Shown: in pieces, positions 1 through 11,519 of the stretch
How the letters are laid out: every line of letters begins with the position of its first letter
Position numbering within the stretch: position 1 is the stretch's first letter
Assembly: GCA_001247695.2 (NCBI GenBank)
Contig: LGRX02034699.1
Span: 1 to 64,000 of the forward strand
Source of the DNA: Cymbomonas tetramitiformis
Taxonomy: Eukaryota > Chlorophyta > Pyramimonadophyceae > Pyramimonadales > Pyramimonadaceae
DNA: 64,000 nucleotides
Direction of reading: 5' to 3'
Notes under the pieces: generated by a model
What the model saw: the letters and a program-made list of their open reading frames with translations, nothing else
Told to the model about the DNA's origin: nothing
Database searches by the model: none
Program-made: the position numbers and the translations under genes

Positions 1-1233
1 GGTGTAGAGTTGTAGACAAGGTCGGGTTGGTGGGCGTTCGGCTCACGCACGTCATGCGCGGGCGCACCCTCTAGTGTACCCGCGCCAGCATTGCACGCAT
101 GGGATCACACCCAGCCTGTGTACGCGGCTCGTGGGAGGGGCGGATGATGTGAGGTCATGGGAGGGAGAGTCATTTGTCGTGTGGCCGTCGTCAGTTGGAG
201 GGGGGTGTAGAGTTGTAGACAAGGTCGGGTTGGTGGGCGTTCGGCTCACGCACGTCATGCGCGGCGCACCCTCTAGTTTACCCGCGCCAGCTCTGCACGC
301 ATGGGATCACACCCAGCCTGTGTACGCAGCTCGTGGGAGGGGCGGATGATGCGAGGTCATGGGAGGGAGAGTCGTTTGTCGTGTGGCCGTCGTCAGTTGG
401 AGGGGGTGTAGAGTTGTAGACAAGGTCGGGTTGGTGGGCGTTCGGCTCACGCACGTCATGCGCGGGCGCACCCTCTATAGTTTACCCGCGCCAGCATTGC
501 ACTTATGGGATCACACCCAGCCTGTGTACGCAGCTCGTGGGAGGGGCGGATGATGTGAGGTCATGGGAGGGAGAGTCGTTTGTCGTGTGGCCGTCGTCAG
601 TTGGAGAGGGGTGTAGAGTTGTAGACAAGGTCGGGTTGGTGGGCGTTCGGCTCACGCACGTCATGTGCAGGCGCACCCTCTAGTTTACCCGCGCCAGCAT
701 TGCACTTATGGGATCACACCCAGCCTGTGTACGCAGCTCGTGGGAGGGTGAGGTCATGGGAGGGAGAGGCGTTTGTCGTGTGGCTGTCGTCAGTTGGAGG
801 GGGGTGTAGAGTTGTAGACAAGGTCGGGTTGGTGGGCGTTCGGCTCACACACGTCATGCGCAGGCGCACCCTCTAGTTTACCCGCGCCAGCTCTGCACTT
901 ATGGGATCACACCCAGCCTGTGTACGCAGCTCGTGGGAGGGGCGGATGATGTGAGGTCATGGGAGGGAGAGTCGTTTGTCGTGTGGCCGTCGTCAGTTGG
1001 AGGGGGTGTAGAGTTGTAGACAAGGTCGGGTTGGTGGGCGTTCGGCTCACACACGTCATGCGCAGGCGCACCCTCTAGTTTACCCGCGCCAGCTCTGCAC
1101 TTATGGGATCACACCCAGCCTGTGTACGCAGCTCGTGGGAGGGGCGGATGATGTGAGGTCATGGGAGGGAGAGTCGTTTGTCGTGTGGCCGTCGTCAGTT
1201 GGAGGGGGGTGTAGAGTTGTAGACAAGGTCGGT
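1..1233. repeat. ~203-bp satellite-like tandem array
   Basis: A GC-rich unit of about 193-205 bp begins GGTGTAGAGTTGTAGAC at 1, 204, 405, 610, 803, 1005 and 1209, giving six full units and the start of a seventh. The array runs off the left edge of the window, so its full size is unknown. The unit starting at 610 is about 10 bp short because it lacks GGCGGATGAT. Units differ by single substitutions. Short ORFs across the array repeat with the unit and I do not regard them as genes. Confidence 0.95.
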
Positions 1234-1339
1234 GTAAGGCCGATGGTGCCATGGTATCCCCTCAACAGGGTTGTCGACTTGAGCCAAGCGTGCGCGTGTT
1301 TACCACTGGCATGTCTCTTGGCTCGTCGTGCAATGGTGT

Positions 1340-1443
1340 ATGGTCGGGTCAGACAAGGTCGGGTTGGTGGGCGTCCGGCTCACGCACGTCATGCGCAGGC
1401 GCACCCTCTAGTTTACCCTCGCCAGCTCTGCACGCACGGGATA
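1340..1443. repeat. Detached partial unit of the ~203-bp repeat
   Basis: After unrelated sequence from about 1,234, the segment AGACAAGGTCGGGTTGGTGG through the region near 1,440 matches the first half of the 203-bp unit. The array was therefore broken by insertion or rearrangement at its right edge. Confidence 0.8.
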
Positions 1444-1511
1444 GGTTTGACCACAGCGTTTTCCACGGTGACTTTACGGTGGAGTCTTGGACGTGGGAGC
1501 AGCTTATTGAG

Positions 1512-1718
1512 ATGAATCTTAAAATCGTGCCCGCTGTCCGGGTGAAACGAAACTACGAGGTTGGGTGGATGGACGAGGCCGGCGTAGAGCGCACCTGGAC
1601 CCTGGCAGCGTGCCGTGGTAATTTCGGCGCAGACCGGATTCCAGCGTTGCGCACTCGTAATTTCAGGACGGCGGCACCCGACGGCAGCACCCGCATGGGA
1701 GGACAACAAGCGCCGTAG
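1512..1718 (+). other. Unassigned exon-like open frame
   Basis: An open frame follows the last repeat unit, with MNLKIVPAVRVKRNYEVGW near its start. It has balanced amino-acid use until about 1,620 and then an Arg/Pro-rich tail that looks non-coding. GT dinucleotides near 1,616 could be a splice donor. I recognise no family. It could be a 5' exon of the transposase-like gene at 2.36 kb, but nothing proves the link. Confidence 0.25.
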
Positions 1719-1809
1719 AAACAAGAGCAAGTTTGGAAAGACGCCATATATCAGTTTGTTTATTTGTGATGTACGCTGACGCGACATTGGGTTTTTGTTT
1801 GTTTTGATG

Positions 1810-2108
1810 TGTAGCACACCGCGATGTGCCTTCCATGCGATATGGAGTTGGCAGCCTGCTAGGTTTACTCCTGGCGGAAACAATAACGTTAATAACAATT
1901 TCATTTCAGGTTGGTTTGATCTGTAGTACACCGGGAGGTGCCTTCCATGCGATATGGAGTTGGCAGCCTGCTGGGTTTACTCCTGGCGGAAACAAGTACG
2001 TTAATAACAATTTCATTTCAAATTGTTTTGATCTGTAGTGCACCGGGAGGTGCCGTCCATGCGATATGGAGTTGGCAACCTGCTAGGTTTACTCCTGGCG
2101 GAATCAAC
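1810..2108. repeat. 112-bp tandem repeat, 2.7 copies
   Basis: Units start at 1,810, 1,922 and 2,034 with TGTAG(C/T)(A/G)CACCG and share CATGCGATATGGAGTTGGCA. The third is truncated near 2,108. The units include an AT-rich TTAATAACAATTTCATTTCA segment. No coding function is apparent. Confidence 0.93.
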
Positions 2109-2916
2109 AACCATTCGGTTTAGCAGTGTGAATAGCAAGTACAAAACCCGAACTCGATCCTTTTCTGATACGAATGTACCCAGGTGATGCAAGGAGATGC
2201 AAGGAGATGCCAGGGCGGAAGAAGCACGCTTACTTCCATTTCACAACCTGCTGTTCCTTGCGAAATGATCGTCGCATATGTGCTGCGCCTTCTGATGACA
2301 ATTGCAGTGATCAATAAACCTGCTGATGGCACGCCGAACATGCACAAGTTGTCTATAAGAAATGCATCTAAATCGTCCCGGAATTGGGTATAACTGTGGC
2401 ATGTGCGCAGGACAGAAGGACTGGTTTAACTGGGCATCGGTGTCGTTCACGGAGGACGAGGTGGAACAAATGGTGCAGCGATCCGCAAGCACCCGCGCCA
2501 GCATACCACGCACAATGCGCACACAACTGAAACTCGTAGAAGCATGTCGAGGCCCTCCCTCGGCCGCCGAAAAGAACCTTCTGGGAATAATCGATGCATG
2601 GCTTAGGGACCATGGGGGATGCATGGACACGAGGTATCGTGTGACTTCCCTACCATGTACAGGACCTACCCTACACGATATTGAACCATCCGTGTTCACA
2701 AGCATGACTTTCCCGGACAGCGGCATGCACGGTGTACATGGAGTCCCTTCCGAGGTGAAGATTCAACTCGACGAGGGTGTGGTGCAAGGTGACCCCGTGT
2801 CTACACGGGACTATCTTGACTCAGATGAGGAGGATGACGATGTGCAGAAATTGCTTGCTGCAGCGGCGGATGCCCCTGAGCCGGAGGCGGATGTCACGAA
2901 AAGCACAATTCTGCAG

Positions 2917-3115
2917 GTATTTGCCACGTCACCCATCGATATGCCACCCATCGGGGAATGCCTGGAAATCTGCTAGCGCTCTCTTGTTTCCTTTGCGCGG
3001 GTTGGTATCTTTGTTTGTCATGGATTGCCACATTTCTAGCAGACTCTCTCCAAAATACTGACGGTCTGGCTTGCTGGCTGGGTTTACTTGCCATTGGATG
3101 TAGATATTTAGCCAG
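2917..3115 (+). other. Predicted phase-0 intron
   Basis: The donor CTGCAG|GTATTT and acceptor AGCCAG|CACAAC flank stop-containing sequence. Removing it joins the frame of exon 1 to the frame of exon 2 with no lost base. Confidence 0.6.
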
Positions 3116-3990
3116 CACAACTGCGAGGAAGAAGATCTGTGGAACGAGGCCGGCTCGAACCTGGAGGAATTCCTGCCTACGAAATCGGACGTGAACGACG
3201 TCGTACCTGACCAGGAGGAGTGGAACACAGATGTGGCGCCAGGCGACCCGTTACTCGTGGGGGATACCGACGCCGACCACTTGACGGTGGGCGAGGCGGT
3301 TTGCTACTTCATGGAGCTGCGAAGGGCGCAACATTGGTCGAGGCCTGCATTCGACAAGTTTTTGAAGGTTTTGATCATGCTCATGGGGGGGCCTGGAAAG
3401 TGCAATCTTCCGTCAAGTCTATATAGAATGAGGAAGTTTCTGAAGACCGGGTCACACATGGACCACGCCGTGCATGTATGCGTGAATTGGCGCCGACATT
3501 ACCCCCTCGCGACGACCGAAGCTCATGGGACAAGAACCAGACCTGTGACACCATACGGGAAACCAACTCCGACGGTGCGCCGGTGCGCATGTGTAAGGAG
3601 AAACGGTTCGAGGTCATACGTACTAGCGATGGTCGAGATGAGCTCCGTCCACGGGATTGGTTTTATTACTTCGCGCCGCAATGTACTATAGAACGTTGGA
3701 TGCGTAACCCGGAGTTCTGCAAGCAACGGGCCCGGCGGGATGCTCGAACAGGACTTGACTTCTGGACGGCAGCGCTGGCCGAACGTATCGATCAGGCCGT
3801 CGGAGGTGCCTTGCTTTCGCCGTCAGCGAGTACACCTGTAGAGCCGCCTCCAGAGGGGGGTGATCCTGGTGTGGAATACGCGGAGCACCGCTCGATGATA
3901 CTCTCTCCCGGCGCGGATGATGCCCAGCTGTGGAACTCGGACATCGGGTGCGATGGCGACGCCATATCCCTCGATTTCCCAACTTTCGTT

Positions 3991-4080
3991 GTATTTGTGG
4001 CAGCACGGATGCTGCGACCCGAATGGATGTGTTTATTCTTTTTCTGGATATAGTATAACAACTGCTTTCTTTGTGACCAG
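3991..4080 (+). other. Predicted phase-0 intron
   Basis: The donor TTCGTT|GTATTT and acceptor TGACCAG|GTCATA bracket 90 bp containing a TAG. Splicing extends the frame for 68 more codons, to a TAA at 4,285-4,287. Confidence 0.55.
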
Positions 4081-4469
4081 GTCATATTCCTGGTCGTTGC
4101 GTACAGAGAGATCCAGGACGAGTACCGTACAAAGCAAGGGGTAACAGTGGTAAACAAGAAGGATTGTGTAGAGCTCATCGTACCATGTGCCGCCATCCTC
4201 TCCAAGGCCATGTTTCAAGATCTCCCTGGCAGTACACACTACCACGTCATGCACCTATTTCATCAAGTACGCACGGGCTTTTACTAATGAGACCACCCGA
4301 TTCACTTTACCAAGCGCGGCACGCGTGTCGTGCATCGGCTTCCAGCATCGCCTGGCCCAGCTAGATAGCATTGATTGGCTGAACCATGGCTGAACTGCTG
4401 AACAATAGCCTAATACTTGTATGCGGCGTGGACCTGTGTAGGACTTTCTCATACTGTATTTATGGACCA

Positions 4470-5010
4470 ATGGCTTCCCTAAACATCTAGCCAATTGTAA
4501 TACACTGTGCCTAGGGTTTCCCCAACATTGGACCAATAAAATAGCAGCATATTAGGTTTCCCTACACATCTAGCCAATAGAAAAGCATAGTGCCTACGGT
4601 TTCCTAAACAATGGACCAATAACATAGCAACATATTAGGTTTTCCTAAACATCTAGCCAATAGCAAAGCACAGTGCATAGGGTTTCCTAAACATTGGGCC
4701 AATAACATAGCTGCATATTAGGTTTCCCTACACATCTAGCCAATAGCAAAGCACAGTGCATAGGGTTTCCTAAACATTGGACCAATAACATAGCTGCATA
4801 TTAGGTTTTCGTGAACTTCTAGCCAATAGCAAAGCACAATACCTAGGGTTTCCTAAACATCGGGCCAATAAAATAGCAGCATATTAGGTTTTCCTAAACA
4901 TCGGGCCAATAAAATAGCAACATATTAGGTTTTCCTAAACATCTAGCCAATAGCAAAGCACGATGCCTAGGGTTTCCTAAACATTGGACCAATAACATAG
5001 CTGCGTATTT
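4470..5010. repeat. ~83-bp AT-rich tandem repeat with paired CCAAT motifs
   Basis: About six units of 81-84 bp contain CTAGCCAATAG followed, about 40 bp later, by GGACCAATAA or GGGCCAATAA, and ATTAGGTTTTCCTAAACAT. One extra half unit lies near 4,860-4,920. Each unit therefore carries two CCAAT pentamers on the plus strand at near-regular spacing. No gene is visible across it. Confidence 0.9.
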
Positions 5011-5165
5011 AAATGTGTCATCGGTTTATATTGTGTCATGTTCCTAACTTTTGAATTATACCAAGTTTATATATACTCTCGTCCAATCACTAATTACCCA
5101 ACTTTAGGAGAACCCAATGTTAACATACAGTACGAGTTTATACTTAAGTATGTGTTCATATGGCA

Positions 5166-5232
5166 TGTTTAGGAGATTTTTAGGAGATTTTTAGGAGATT
5201 CTTAGGAATATTTAGGAATACTTAGGAGATTA
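5166..5232. repeat. Short TTTAGGAGA-type repeat
   Basis: Tandem copies of an 11-bp TTTTAGGAGAT-like unit, changing to TTTAGGAATA, lie directly beside the truncated end of the minus-strand gypsy fragment. The repeat may mark the break point. Confidence 0.75.
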
Positions 5233-5236
5233 GTTG

Positions 5237-7253
5237 TTAGAGTGTACGTGTAAGAGCATATGCAACCTTATTCTTCTCGCCTGCAATGTGCCCAATCCGA
5301 AAGTTGTACTCGGAGAGCTCATCCAACCACCTCGCCTGTTTGGGGCTTATTGTGGATTTGGACTGGAAATAAACCAGTGGCTGATGATCTGAGCGAACGA
5401 TAGTCTCTGGAGCTCCCATCAAGATGTGGCGAAAGAACCGGAAGCCCTCCACAATGGCAAATAAATAGCTCAATCTCAGGAATAGGTCAGCGTCTCTGTG
5501 TGTCAGAAAGTGTTACGCTGTGATGATAGCCACACGGCCTCATACCTTTGCCTTGATCCTGAAGGACTACTTGGCCAACGTGTGTGCCTGATCCATCGAC
5601 CTCCATAATGGATGGCAGTTTCTGATATGGAAGCTGTAGTACTGGAGCATTGCAGATAGCACTTTTGAGATTGTCGAATGCCTGCTGCTGCTCAGATTCC
5701 CAGACAAATTCTGCATTATCCTTCAGAAGACGATTGCGTGGCTCGGCAATCTTGGAGAATTTTAGAATAAATCTCCTAAACTGGCCGACCATGCCCAAGA
5801 ATGACCGAAGTGAAGACTTGCCATCTTTAGCCATGCGGCGTAGAGGCTGTTTACCAACGGTTGGGCCATAGGATACTGGAGGCTGAATAGCCATGACTGC
5901 ACGGATTCTGTCTTCGACGATTGATAGGCCTGTCTCTGAGATGTGGTGTCCGATAAAGTCGATACTTCTGACGAACAACTCAACCTTCGAAGGCCTGATG
6001 TAGAACTGATGCTCTCTGCAGCGCTGTAGGAACTGGCGAACTTGCTTCACGTGTGTGTCAAAATCTGGATTGTGCACTATGGTGTCATCCATGAAGATGA
6101 CTAAGAACTGATCAATGAAGTCAAAGAATGCTCGGTTTCCAACACGCAGAGCGGTCGCAGGAGCGTTAGTTAACCCAAAGGGCATCACTGTCCATTCGTA
6201 TGAACCATATCTAGTTCGTATTGCTGTCTTATGGATGTCGTCTGGATGAATGGGGATCTGATGGAAAAACTGGCTGAAATCGAATCTGCTGAACCAGCGT
6301 GCCCCCTTAAGCTGTTCAAGAAGGGTATCATGAGGTGGCAATGGATACGTGTCCTTTATGGTGATGTTATTAAGGGCACGATAATCACAGCACATCCTCC
6401 ACTTCCCCCCTGGCTTAGGAGCGAAAATGATTGGGCACCCATATGGTGATGATGATGGACGAAGGATACCCAACTCGACATATTTAATGATTTGCCGTTT
6501 GAGCTCCTCCATCATAGGCACTGGGATAGTTCGTACTGGCTGTGATGGTGGCTTATGCCCAGGTTCAATGTTGATGCGATGATATCCACCTTCAAACCGT
6601 TCTGGCCTATGGCCAGCTGGAAGATCCTCCTGGAAAATATCTGAAAAGTCTTCTCTGACGCGACCACGTTCTGCTGTGACCTCTGGGTCTTCCATGGTAG
6701 TGTCTGAGTCAGTTGCTGTCATGACCACTTCACCATCAACCTCTGAGAAAAAAAAAAGATAAGCTACGGCTTCTTCAGCCGACCCACTGGATCGTATACG
6801 TCGCAGGTGCTTCCTCATCGTGGTGGCACTGACCAGTTCCATTTCAGGAAGGCCATCTGATTTCTGAGTATCTTCAACTCTGGAAAGAACTGTGCGAACA
6901 CTGGAACCTGAAGAGTGTGTCTTGGTGATCGTCATGTTCTTGGACTGAAAGTCAATATGTGGATTCCTCCTCTCCAACCAATCCTGTCCCAGGATGACTG
7001 TGAAGGGTGTCATATCAATAACATATAGGTCCACTGAATCCTTATACTTACCCAGCGTAAATGTAGCATTGGGAAGATAGGATGTACAGGGTAATTGGCT
7101 TCCTCCAGCCAACCCCACTGAGAATGATGATGCTTCTGATGGTGATATACCCAGCTGAGTAGCAAATTGTCTGTCGATGAATGACGATGTGGCTCCAGGA
7201 TCTATCAAAATATGAGTACTCTGTCCAAATACTTTCCCCTTGTACAACAACAA
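5237..7253 (-). pseudogene. Pol of the minus-strand gypsy relic (protease, RT, RNase H)
   Basis: The protease motif reads LIDPGATSSFID, so the usual D[ST]G is DPG. The RT has KPGGKWRMCCDYRALNN, then FSRFDFSQFFHQIPI and MPFGLTNAP, with a catalytic box FMDD in place of the usual Y[LIV]DD. RNase H begins MEVDGSG, breaks at 5,487, and resumes in another frame (5,473-5,237) with VRSDHQPLVYF and a final YALTRTL where DALSR is usual. A frame change near 7,253 separates it from the preceding Gag-side frame. There is no integrase. Confidence 0.85.
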
Positions 7254-7339
7254 CTTCTTCTACGATTTCAGCTGTGCTGTCTGTGATTGCATCTGTGCGA
7301 TGTGAACGGAGGGAGTGTCCATCTGCTGGAACTGTAATG

Positions 7340-8766
7340 TCAAACTGGAAAGGACTTCTTCTGTGATACTCTCAACCCGGCCACTTGCTTCAGTGGCATG
7401 TTCAGGCTGATCGATCCCCGGGGTGCTCTCATCACTGGTACCTGTGCAGTACCCGGAGAGTTTCCCTGAGGAGCTGGAGTTGATGCTGGAGCTGGAGCTG
7501 CAACTGCTGCATTGATGCTCTGCTGATTCTGAAGCTCCTTAACCAGGGTGTTGACTGTTTTTAGGAGCTTGTTAGACTCACTTTTCCCACCCTGATTATT
7601 CTGTTGCTGCTGTCCTCCTTTCTGATTCCAATAAGGATTCTGAGCTGGAGGATTGCCTTTTATGGGTTTCCCATCTGCTGTCTTTGTGGAAAAGCAATCC
7701 TTTTTTATGTGACCTGAACGACCACAACGTTCACAAGACTGGGAAGAAGAAGAAGATGATGCTGATCCCTTTCCTTTTCCTTTTCCCTTGCCTTTTCCTT
7801 TGCCTTTCCCTTTATTTTTCTGGGAATTCTGATTGGCCTGATTCTGACTGCCACGGTCATACGGCTTGTTGCCACGACCTTTATCCTTTTCCTTTTTGGC
7901 TGGACCTCCTGACTGTTCCTTTTGACCCCTATAGTGTAGGGTCTCTGCTTGCTTCGAATGAACCACATAGTTCAAATCGAGCAATACCTGTGTGGTTTGT
8001 GCCCACGACAGGTTATTCCTTTCCTTTTCTGTAAGGAATCTGAGATGGAACTGTTTTCTGAGATCTGATTCCATATTGCTGACAAACCGATCCTTTATCA
8101 GGACATCCTCCAAATCAACTGATGCTAACGAAGCCAGTGATTTAAATGTACGTGAGAATGTTTGGTTACCCTGCTGCAGTGCCATCAAATGTTTTTTGGC
8201 AACTGACTACTTATGGGGTTCCCGAACTGCCTGAGGAATGTGGTCCTGATTTCTTCATACGTGGCATCAGGTGTCTTTGCCACGACCTGAAAGAAATGTC
8301 TGTCGTTATTATGGAGGAAGGTAAGAAAAACTGTAATGAGATCCTTGTCTGCTGCTCCTGGATAGGTGAACTGGAAATATCTATCCACTGTCTCTATCCA
8401 TACCTCTGCATCCTGTCCGACCCTGTATTCCTTTGGTGGATTCATTTTCACCTTAGGAATGAGTGCTGCTGGAACTGGTGCTGAGTGTATCTGACCATCA
8501 TCTGGGTCTGTGAAGATAGGCGGTGCATGATCTTCTGTATACTCATCTTCTGGCTCCTGAGGCTCTGTTTCTGGATCTCTATATCGACTCATATCTGGTT
8601 TCATTCTACTGATGGCATCAAAGTACCCTACGTCATCATATCGGGTCTGTGTATCAGCATAACCAGTCAACCATTTTGGTACTTTAAATCTGCTGTAAGC
8701 ATCATATGAACCCATGATGTCAAAGAACCAATTGGCTGGGTCTGCATCTATTGCTGGAACAATCAT
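7340..8766 (-). pseudogene. Gag of the minus-strand gypsy relic (frameshifted)
   Basis: The first part (8,766-8,185) starts at an ATG and carries a retrotransposon Gag capsid-like region that includes AEVWIETVDRYFQFTYPGAA. It breaks at an A6 run near 8,190, and the second part (8,188-7,340) continues with KSLASLASVDLEDVLI. Next come a Lys/Gly-rich low-complexity stretch (positions 7,760-7,820 code GKGKGKG repeats) and a CCHC knuckle, CERCGRSGHIKKDC. A Gln/Asn-rich and Ala/Pro-rich tail follows. One lost or gained A in the homopolymer explains the two frames. Confidence 0.85.
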
Positions 8767-10900
8767 CTATAAAACAAACACCATACCAACAAAAACCTTC
8801 AAAATTGGATGTGTGTGTGTGATATATATATATATATATAATTGTACATGTATCATGTTTGTACATTATATAATGAGGTGAAGTATGTATACATGAGTCC
8901 ACCATCTTCCCCCCTCAAGGAAGTGTGATAATCATAGGCAGTTGTCAAGTGCCTATATACCTCATTAGGTAGCATGCAATCCTTATAGGAAGCAGCCATA
9001 CAGTTCTTGGGATGTTGCCCTACAGTTCTTGGGTTGTAGCCCGAAATATTAGTCATGATTGTGCTGATTTCAGCATGACTATAATGCCAAATACAGTGTG
9101 TTTCACTATTATTTTGTGGCATTTCAGGCTGTGTGGGTTACAGTGACCCTAATCGCATGTAGTGACTTTAGGGTGTTATAATGTATCAGTAACACTTGTA
9201 CATATCAAAAATGAGTAGTATGCATTTTTTCTTTGAAGGAAAGAAGCAAAACTGCACTCAGTATGTCACTGTTTATTATGTGAACTCTGAGGTGTATGTT
9301 ACACCCCTAGGTGTTACACACAAGATTTTTAGGGTGCTACATGAGATGTGAAATGTGGCATTATTTTTCCTGGGTACCTTAATAGGTATAAAATGGGATT
9401 CCGCGAAAAAATTGGACTCAAATTTTATTTTTGAAATCTTCCGCACAGCATTTTTACCCATTTTTGCCATTTTGGGCATATATATACATATAAGTCCCAG
9501 TGTATACTGTGATGTATACACCTTTCACAACTCTGTAAGATGTCTCACTTTCCCACATGAAATCGAAATTGATATATTTCATGGTGTTTCTGTGAAGATA
9601 TGTGCATGGTCATTATTTGGGGTTTTACTGATTGAAACCCATGACCTAAATATATAGACGTATCAATAATGACTTGCAGACACTTAAGTGATAATTTGTC
9701 AGATGGTTTATTACTTACTTAGGACTGTCAACTCCTTAGATAACCTTCAGCTAGTAGCTTCAGGCGAGACTTACTCCTCGGTTCGGTCGCCTGTCCTTGG
9801 CTGTTGATCGCGTTGCCTACCCACGAATGGATCTGCTGGAGGTCTGCTTTTTATCTTTGGATCTATGACAGTACTCTGGATGGTAGTGCCATCCAGATAC
9901 TAAGTATTCAGAGCAATGCTCATAGTAATCTCTATCAGCTATTTGTCAGATATCAAAGTGAATTCTGAATATACTGATTGAGACATGCATCGAAGTGTGA
10001 TCAATTTTCTGATTCAACTATCAAAATGCATAAGTGGAAGATGGTGTTGCTCCAGCGATATATGAGAGTGCATGGACAGTGCTCAACAGTGACCAGCTGT
10101 TTTCATGAGCACTGTATATTGCCTTCGGGTCTGGAGATATCTCCATCCAGCCCTACAGCATGTGGTTTGATCCTGCTCCCATATCTATCGCCATCACTGA
10201 CATTCCACACGCACATGTGTTTGTGGAATGGTATCTATGCATTATACATAAGATATTGGTATTATACATTGATCATGTACACTTGCTGACTTAGTGTAAT
10301 GTCAATATATCCATAACATGTACTGACATAAATATTAGTGTAAGTACTATGATAAGTACTGTTATATATAGTTTTATGACGATGTGCATCTGATGGGATG
10401 GTATATAACTATATATTGTATGTGTACTTGCTGATTGAGTACACTGAAGTAAATTGATATAAGTTAATCATACAGGTTTGTCTGTATACCACTGGACAGC
10501 ATATCACAAGTATGATGTATATCAATATTTTTAGTATACTGCTGTAATCCTGTACATCTCATCCTGATAAATGATGAGTTGAATGGTAAATTTCACAAGT
10601 AGCTCCGATGAGTATCCAACTTGATTAACAGGAGAACAGATGTCCAATCCCAAATCCTTCGTCATGGAACAACGGTACTAATTCCTGTCTTAACAATCAA
10701 GGCTGGCATCTTATACTACTTGGGTTTTGAATGTAGCACTGGACTTGCAAGTTCTAGCAATATGTCACAGTAAATAAGTATGTATAACAGTATGCACAGC
10801 CGCTATCGTGATCAGGCTGTATGCGTGCATGTCAAGCAATAATGCATGGATGTATATATACCAAGCACAGTAGTAGCAAAGTATGTATGCATGTATGCAT
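8767..10900. other. AT-rich gene-free stretch
   Basis: No convincing exon, RNA gene or element end was found. It contains a (TA)n microsatellite at about 8,821-8,841. The motif TACAGTTCTTGGG is repeated near 9,000 and 9,021. Several short TA/TG-rich palindromic words lie around 10,300-10,560. If the minus-strand gypsy relic had a 5' LTR it should lie here, but I could not identify one. Confidence 0.5.
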
Positions 10901-11059
10901 GTATACTGGATTTATACATGTGTATCTCTAGCTTGATCACATGTATATCCCGTGCACACAATCACAGTATGCCATGCGATAGTGATCTGTGATAATAATG
11001 ATAAGTGTGATAATAATGACCATTCATTCACAATCACAGCATTTATGTGTATGGTGATG

Positions 11060-11152
11060 ACGATATCGCACACTCTATCTCTGCACAGCATGTGTGTGTG
11101 TAACGATGATGATGTCGCACACAGTATCTCTGCGCAGCATGTATATGTATAG
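11060..11152. repeat. Two-copy ~47-bp repeat
   Basis: Two adjacent copies share TCGCACAC(T/A)(C/G)TATCTCTGC(A/G)CAGCATGT, starting near 11,068 and 11,115. They are separated by a TG-rich run. Confidence 0.65.
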
Positions 11153-11294
11153 TTGGGCCTTATTTTATTATGCGTCGATCTGTCGCTGTATGCGCCCACT
11201 TGGTGCGATATGGTACGAACATCGAGATTTTACACACTATGTATGCGCGTGATACGAATTGTGTATGTCGCATGTCAATCTGCATACTGATGCA

Positions 11295-11402
11295 TGCGTC
11301 GCACGGTACGAACTATGATCATCGCACATCTGCGTCGCACGGTATGAATTATGATCATCGCACATCTGCGTCGCACGGTACGAATTATGATCATCGCACA
11401 TC
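11295..11402. repeat. 36-bp tandem repeat, three copies
   Basis: The unit TGCGTCGCACGGTACGAATT plus ATGATCATCGCACATC occurs three times in tandem. A further related piece, GGTCGCGCGGTACGAATTGC, follows at about 11,419. A separate 30-bp duplication (GCTGTTGATGAGATTATGTG) lies at 11,453-11,510. Confidence 0.9.
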
Positions 11403-11519
11403 ATTATGTATACTGTACGGGTCGCGCGGTACGAATTGCGAATGTCGCTGTCGCTGTTGATGAGATTATGTGCATCTCTGACGCTGTTGATGAGATTATG
11501 TGCACTGACGCTCATTTTT

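Larger units (their letters stand above)
2362..4287 (+). pseudogene. Spliced transposase-like gene (Transposase_21/TNP2-like region), one frameshift
   Basis: Three open segments fit one gene. Exon 1 (2,362-2,916) encodes an acidic protein ending in a D/E-rich stretch. A 199-bp GT-AG intron (2,917-3,115) in phase 0 joins it to exon 2, which contains a segment reading FYYFAPQCTIERWM and nearby Cys/His residues. This resembles the region ahead of the catalytic core in CACTA/TNP2-like transposases (family resemblance from memory, not searched). A second phase-0 intron (3,991-4,080) leads to exon 3, which stops at 4,287. Inside exon 2 the good frame shifts by one base near 3,475, so the copy is broken or the base is an assembly error. 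No DDE core is visible downstream, so the gene is incomplete here. The start at 2,362 is the first ATG and may not be the true 5' end. Confidence 0.5.
5237..8766 (-). mobile_element. Decayed Ty3/gypsy retrotransposon fragment (Gag to RNase H)
   Basis: Read on the minus strand, the order is Gag, zinc knuckle, protease, reverse transcriptase and RNase H, which is the Ty3/gypsy order. The sequence stops in the RNase H tail at 5,237. No integrase and no LTRs are recognised on either side, so this is a truncated relic. At least three frame breaks are present. Its AT-richer codon use contrasts with the chromovirus at 17-31 kb. Confidence 0.88.

Noticed and set aside
52..1515. ORFs of 60-155 codons across the left tandem array
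   Set aside because: They repeat with the 203-bp unit and change frame at every indel between units.
4033..4254. Minus-strand ORF opposite exon 3 of the transposase-like gene
   Set aside because: The plus-strand splice restores the main frame; the minus ORF has no motif.
9660..9840. Possible 5' LTR or primer-binding site of the minus-strand gypsy relic
   Set aside because: No repeat of the sequence was found on the other side of the relic and no convincing tRNA-complementary site.
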